DNA of 64,000 nt from Planctomycetaceae bacterium (GTDB lineage: Bacteria > Planctomycetota > UBA1135 > GCA-002686595): positions 62,001 to 126,000 of the forward strand of contig WGMC01000009.1 of NCBI GenBank assembly GCA_016125265.1. Reading direction: 5' to 3'. The translations under genes were made by a program, and so were the position numbers. The notes below the pieces were generated by a model, which had not been told where the DNA came from, ran no database searches, and saw nothing but the letters and a program-made list of their open reading frames with translations. This document shows positions 60,916-64,000 of this stretch, piece by piece (position 1 is the first letter of the stretch; each line of letters starts with the position of its first letter).

Positions 60916-61857
60916 CTATTCCGCGGCTACCCGTCCTAGCGTGCCGTCGAGGCGGACCTCGTCGACGCGCCCCATGCCCACGGCCCAGCCCAGCGAGTAG
61001 CGGCCGTGCACCTCGCTGCGCGCGCACAGCTCGCGGCCGCCGGTCGGCGCGCGGTAGACGAATGCGTCGAGTCCATAGGGCCCGAGGTAGCCCTTAGCGC
61101 GCAGCCAGGCCCCGACTTGCTCCGTTTCGGCGGCAAGTCGGTCCGCGAACTCGGGATCCAGGTTGTGGGCGGGGCGGCTCCCGAGCCAATGCCCGCGCGG
61201 GTCGACGAACTGCTCCGTCGGACGGCCGACCTCGAGGCGCCCGTCGCCGTGCACGTGGCCGTGCTGCGCGAGTTCGAGCAAGACCTCCGCCAAGGGTTCC
61301 AGTTCGACGCCGCCGGCCGCGAAACTCGCTGCGAGCCACTCCCGGTCGCCGCGCACGAGCGCCGCATCGGCGAAACCCCCGCGGAAGCGCCGCACGCCGC
61401 GGCCACCGGACGAAAAACCGCGTTTGGCGATCCAGCCCGCCTGGCCCGTCGGCCCGGGCAGCGGGTGGGCGCCGGCGCGCTCGAGATCCGCCGCCGATTC
61501 GGCCCAGAAGCCGCCGGGAAGGGCCGGGCCCCGCTCCAACGGCAGACGGCGCGACGCAAGTGCGCGCAGCAGCTCCACGGGCGCGCCGGGTGTCGGCTCG
61601 GCACCCGCGTCGAGCAGCTTCTTCCGGCTGCTCGGTGTCGCGCACCAGCTCTCCCCGCGTGCGCCGCGCCACGGCGGCGGCAGTTGCCCGTGGCCGTCCA
61701 CCAGATCGTCGAGCAGCGCGTCCCCGGGGCCGAGCAATGCCCGCGCGGCTCTGGCGACGGCGACGGCGAGCGCCCCCGGTTTCGGCGGTGCGTAGGGCCG
61801 CGGCCAGCGCTCGAGTTCGCGCTCGCACGCGAAGTCCAGGTGGTAGACCCGCCTCAC
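60916..61857 (-). CDS. ATP-grasp-like protein
   Basis: The 313-residue protein has features of the ATP-grasp fold. The basic loop WIAKRGFSSGGRGVRRF near residues 136-152 fits the nucleotide lysine and glycine loop, and VYRAPTGGRELCARSEVHGRYSLGWAVGMG near the C-terminus resembles the E-x-N/H-x-R metal-binding segment. LELAQHGHVHGDG and FVDPRGHWLGS lie between. The family is not one I can name. GTG 61857 overlaps the stop of the DUF455 gene (GTGA), so the two proteins should be made together and may act on one substrate. Confidence 0.55.
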   Translation of the reverse strand: MRRVYHLDFACERELERWPRPYAPPKPGALAVAVARAARALLGPGDALLDDLVDGHGQLPPPWRGARGESWCATPSSRKKLLDAGAEPTPGAPVELLRALASRRLPLERGPALPGGFWAESAADLERAGAHPLPGPTGQAGWIAKRGFSSGGRGVRRFRGGFADAALVRGDREWLAASFAAGGVELEPLAEVLLELAQHGHVHGDGRLEVGRPTEQFVDPRGHWLGSRPAHNLDPEFADRLAAETEQVGAWLRAKGYLGPYGLDAFVYRAPTGGRELCARSEVHGRYSLGWAVGMGRVDEVRLDGTLGRVAAE

Positions 61858-62741
61858 GGCGCGTTCGCCAATGCGTGCAGTTCGTCGAGCAGCGCGCCGG
61901 GGAAACCGGCCCGCTCGCGCGCCGCGCGGTCCATCGGATGGTGCACGAAGGGCCGTTCGGAGAGCGGCGGCGGCAGATTGCGGCGCCACGTGGCGAGGTC
62001 CAGCGGCCCGCCGAGGCGCGCGAACCAGCGGCACGCAAAACGCACGTGCGGCACCTCTTCCGCGCCGATCGCGCGGACCAGCGCCGCGGCCTCGGTGTCC
62101 CCGGCGTCGTCGAAGCGCTGCGCAAAACGGCGCGTGTGGTCGAGGTTCGCCCCCTCGAGACCCAACCCGACGAATGCGAGGAACGACGCCATGTCCCGCA
62201 CCCCGACCACGCGCTGCCAGAACCAATCGCGCACCGGCCAATCGCCGTACGCCGCGCCGCGGGCGGCGAGCAACGCGGCGTAGCGGCGCGCGTGTTCCAA
62301 CTCCTCTCCCAGGAGGCCAATCAGGCCTCGGCGCAGCTCCGCCGGCGCGTCGGGGAACGCGAGGAAACCGTGGGCGAAGAGCTCCGCTGCCTGCAACTCG
62401 TGGTGCAAGAAGGTGTGGAGCAGTTCGAGGCGTTCCGCCGGGCTGGAGAGGGCCCGGTGTCCCACCGAGCGCCGCGCCCGCTCGGCCGTGCGCCACGGCG
62501 CGGGACGCGGCGGCGGCACACAGCGGCGCGGTTGCACGGGCCCCGCCTCAGAGGCTAAGGGCAAAGCCCCGGGAGCGGGCGCCCTTGCCCGGAGGCGTTC
62601 CAGGGGGTCGGCGAGGGCCAGCCAGTCGGCGGCCCAGGCCTCCAGGGTTCCGGGCGGGGGGGTGCCGGGCTGGAGGGTGCCGGGCTGGAGGGTGCCGGGC
62701 CGGAGGGTGAACGGGGTCGGGTCGGCCACGGTCAGGAGCAT
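61854..62741 (-). CDS. DUF455 ferritin-like protein
   Basis: The 295-residue protein has a ferritin-like helical core typical of DUF455: HTFLHHELQAAELFAHGFLAF with E and H ligands, GLLGEELEHARRYAALL, and IGAEEVPHVRFACRWF. These are the two ExxH-type pairs of a di-iron site. The N-terminus is proline-rich, encoded by a 15-bp tandem repeat (RPGTLQPGTLQPGTPPPG). ATG 62741 has GGGAG close by; a GTG at 62759 is the alternative. Its function is unknown; coupling to the ATP-grasp-like gene suggests a shared modification pathway. Confidence 0.85.
   Translation of the reverse strand: MLLTVADPTPFTLRPGTLQPGTLQPGTPPPGTLEAWAADWLALADPLERLRARAPAPGALPLASEAGPVQPRRCVPPPRPAPWRTAERARRSVGHRALSSPAERLELLHTFLHHELQAAELFAHGFLAFPDAPAELRRGLIGLLGEELEHARRYAALLAARGAAYGDWPVRDWFWQRVVGVRDMASFLAFVGLGLEGANLDHTRRFAQRFDDAGDTEAAALVRAIGAEEVPHVRFACRWFARLGGPLDLATWRRNLPPPLSERPFVHHPMDRAARERAGFPGALLDELHALANAP
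62661..62705. repeat. Three 15-bp tandem repeats inside the DUF455 gene
   Basis: The unit GGTGCCGGGCTGGAG occurs twice exactly and a third time with one change, and a fourth partial copy follows. In frame it encodes the PGTLQ/PGTLR repeats of the protein's N-terminus. Fifteen bases keep the frame, so copy number could vary without harming the core. Confidence 0.85.
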
Positions 62742-62848
62742 GGCTCCCGCCGGCGACACTGTCGAGGCCTAGCCGTCCGCCGCAACCGTCCGGCGCCTGG
62801 CACGCGAAGCCCCGCTCCCCGCGAGCCGCCTGCGGGGAGCCGCCCTTT

Positions 62849-62899
62849 CGCCGTAGGATCACCGACGCCGTACGATCACCGGCGCCGTAGGATCACCGG
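62849..62899 (+). repeat. Three 17-bp direct repeats just upstream of an ATG
   Basis: CGCCGTAGGATCACCGA, then CGCCGTACGATCACCGG, then CGCCGTAGGATCACCGG lie head to tail, ending six bases before the ATG at 62906. Each contains a TAnGAT hexamer that could act as a -10 box. They may be overlapping promoters or binding sites for a regulator of the transporter gene. Confidence 0.8.
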
Positions 62900-62905
62900 C
62901 CGCCC

Positions 62906-64000
62906 ATGCAGCCCCAAAACCGCACCACGGTCGCACTGCTCGGCGTCATCACCACCGTCCTGGTGGGCTGGGTGCTGCACATCGGCGCGCCGATCCTGCA
63001 GCCCCTCGTGATCGCGCTGCTCTTGGCCGCTCTGCTCCAGCCCCTGGTGCGCTGGCTCGCGCGGTTCCGTGTGCCCTCGTTCGTCACGGTCATCCTGCTG
63101 GTGGGCCTCTTGGGGCTGGGGCTCGCGCAAACCGCCCTCTGGTTCCAAGCAAACCTGTTGGCCTTCTTGGGGCCCCAGGACGAGCCCACCGCGGCCGTGC
63201 CGATCGAGCGGCTCGATCCACTGTCCGCGGACCAAGAAGAGCTGACGCGGGGCCTCGGCGGTTGGGACAACGTGGTCGCGCGCATCGGTCACTGGCTGGA
63301 CAAGAGCCCGATCCCCGAGGACTACCGCGGGTACCTGCTCGACAACCTGAAGTCCCTCGACGTGCAGCGCATCGGCGCGGAGTTTCTCGGCACGGGCGTG
63401 GACCTCGCGAAGGTCCTCTTCCTGATCGTGCTCTACATGCTGTTCATGTTCGCCGAGCAGGCGGTGTTCCGGCGCAAGATCCTCAGTGTCGCGGGGCCGA
63501 ACCGCGACGCGGCGGAGGAAATCGTCGATTCGATCGGCCGCGGCATCCAGCGCTTCCTCGGCCTCAAGGTGCTGACCTCCATCGCTACCGGAGCCCTCTG
63601 TTACGCGGCGCTCGCCGCGCTGCAGATTCCCTACGCGCTGCTCTTTGGGTTCCTGACGTTCCTGCTGAACTTCATCCCCTACTTCGGCAGCATCGCGGCC
63701 GGTGCGTTGCCGACGATGGTCGCGCTCGCGGTCGAGGGATCCATCAACAAGGCGCTCCTCGTCGCCGTCATCTACCTCGTGGTCAACGTGGGCATCGGCA
63801 GCATCGTCGAGCCCAAGTTGATGGGCCGCGAACTCGACCTGTCGCCGCTCGTGATCCTGATCGCGGTGGTCGTGTGGTCGGCGCTGTGGGGTGTCGTGGG
63901 CGCGTTCCTGGCGGTGCCCCTGACCGCGACGCTCCAGATCGTGCTGGCGGCCCACGAGTCGACCTACCCGATCGCGGTGATGCTGTCGAGCGGCCCACCG
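62906..64000 (+). CDS. AI-2E family transporter (partial, runs off the window)
   Basis: The visible 365 residues form the core of an AI-2E/PerM-family membrane protein. There are N-terminal helices (TVALLGVITTVLVGWVLHI, LQPLVIALLLAALLQPLVRWL, FVTVILLVGLLGLGLAQTAL) and an extramembrane middle region (about 95-160). The C-terminal helices carry FLGLKVLTSIATGALCYAALAAL, FLTFLLNFIPYFGSIAAGALP, VNVGIGSIVEPKLMGRELDLSPL and LWGVVGAFLAVPLTATLQIVL, which are family hallmarks. Relatives transport autoinducer-2 or ions/protons. The stop lies beyond base 64000. Confidence 0.93.
   Translation, partial: MQPQNRTTVALLGVITTVLVGWVLHIGAPILQPLVIALLLAALLQPLVRWLARFRVPSFVTVILLVGLLGLGLAQTALWFQANLLAFLGPQDEPTAAVPIERLDPLSADQEELTRGLGGWDNVVARIGHWLDKSPIPEDYRGYLLDNLKSLDVQRIGAEFLGTGVDLAKVLFLIVLYMLFMFAEQAVFRRKILSVAGPNRDAAEEIVDSIGRGIQRFLGLKVLTSIATGALCYAALAALQIPYALLFGFLTFLLNFIPYFGSIAAGALPTMVALAVEGSINKALLVAVIYLVVNVGIGSIVEPKLMGRELDLSPLVILIAVVVWSALWGVVGAFLAVPLTATLQIVLAAHESTYPIAVMLSSGPP

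Noticed and set aside
62876..63955. A 359-codon minus-strand open frame at the right edge
   Set aside because: It is antisense to the clearly recognisable AI-2E family transporter and is glutamine/arginine-rich without hydrophobic order.
1..64000. CRISPR arrays, rRNA operons, insertion sequences or prophage genes
   Set aside because: No regularly spaced repeats, transposase or integrase motifs, or rRNA sequence were found on either strand by reading; the only transfer-like segment is the Shedu-like gene.

Overview
The window is about 64 kb of very GC-rich bacterial DNA. It is densely coded, and many genes are joined by 1-8 bp stop/start overlaps. The likely source is a Planctomycetota member, probably one of the high-GC lineages outside the classical Planctomycetia. 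This is an inference from a secreted lamin-tail protein and a sorbosone-dehydrogenase-like protein with a similar C-terminal beta-rich module, an MJ0042-type zinc-finger/Ala-Pro-rich protein, secreted HEAT-repeat and beta-propeller proteins, and the base composition. No rRNA, tRNA, CRISPR array or insertion sequence was found.

Layout. 0.1-8 kb (minus): surface-sugar operon. It holds a GT2 glycosyltransferase, rfbF, rfbG, an rfbC-like epimerase, two C-methyltransferase-type proteins around an SDR, and a CmcI-like enzyme. Together they should make and attach a CDP-linked, C-methyl-branched deoxysugar. 8-17 kb: mixed secreted and redox genes (alpha/beta hydrolase, PhoX-like phosphatase, GNAT, Asp/Asn hydroxylase-like), then a divergent LysR/MetR-type regulator opposite a flavodoxin-NTF2 fusion and a tautomerase. 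17-23 kb: DUF1428, uvrB, the zinc-finger/HEAT-like protein and two coupled HDOD proteins. 23-31 kb: an Mla-type lipid transporter (mlaF, mlaD, auxiliary lipoprotein) with its permease mlaE about 4.5 kb away behind unrelated genes. 31-40 kb: beta-propeller lipoprotein, UspE-like protein, OmpR/histidine-kinase pair, WalW-like deacetylase, a photoactive-yellow-protein homologue and coiled-coil proteins. 40-47 kb: type IV pilin-like cassette and penicillin acylase. 46-50 kb: a GspE/PilB-like ATPase without its Walker A lysine, a degenerate receiver, a DinB-like protein and CnoX-like thioredoxin. 50-58 kb: secreted LTD protein, class V aminotransferase, a lower-GC Shedu-like nuclease, zinc-ribbon membrane protein and GSDH protein. 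57-64 kb: two carboxypeptidase-regulatory-type secreted proteins, an ATP-grasp-like/DUF455 pair and an AI-2E family transporter cut by the window edge.

The most notable items are the PYP homologue with the chromophore cysteine, tyrosine and glutamate in place (38.2-38.6 kb), the Shedu-like defence nuclease in a composition island (53.2-54.4 kb), and the pseudo-GspE with its partner receiver (46.6-48.8 kb). There is also a recurring TAnnnT-6 nt-ATG arrangement that suggests leaderless transcripts.
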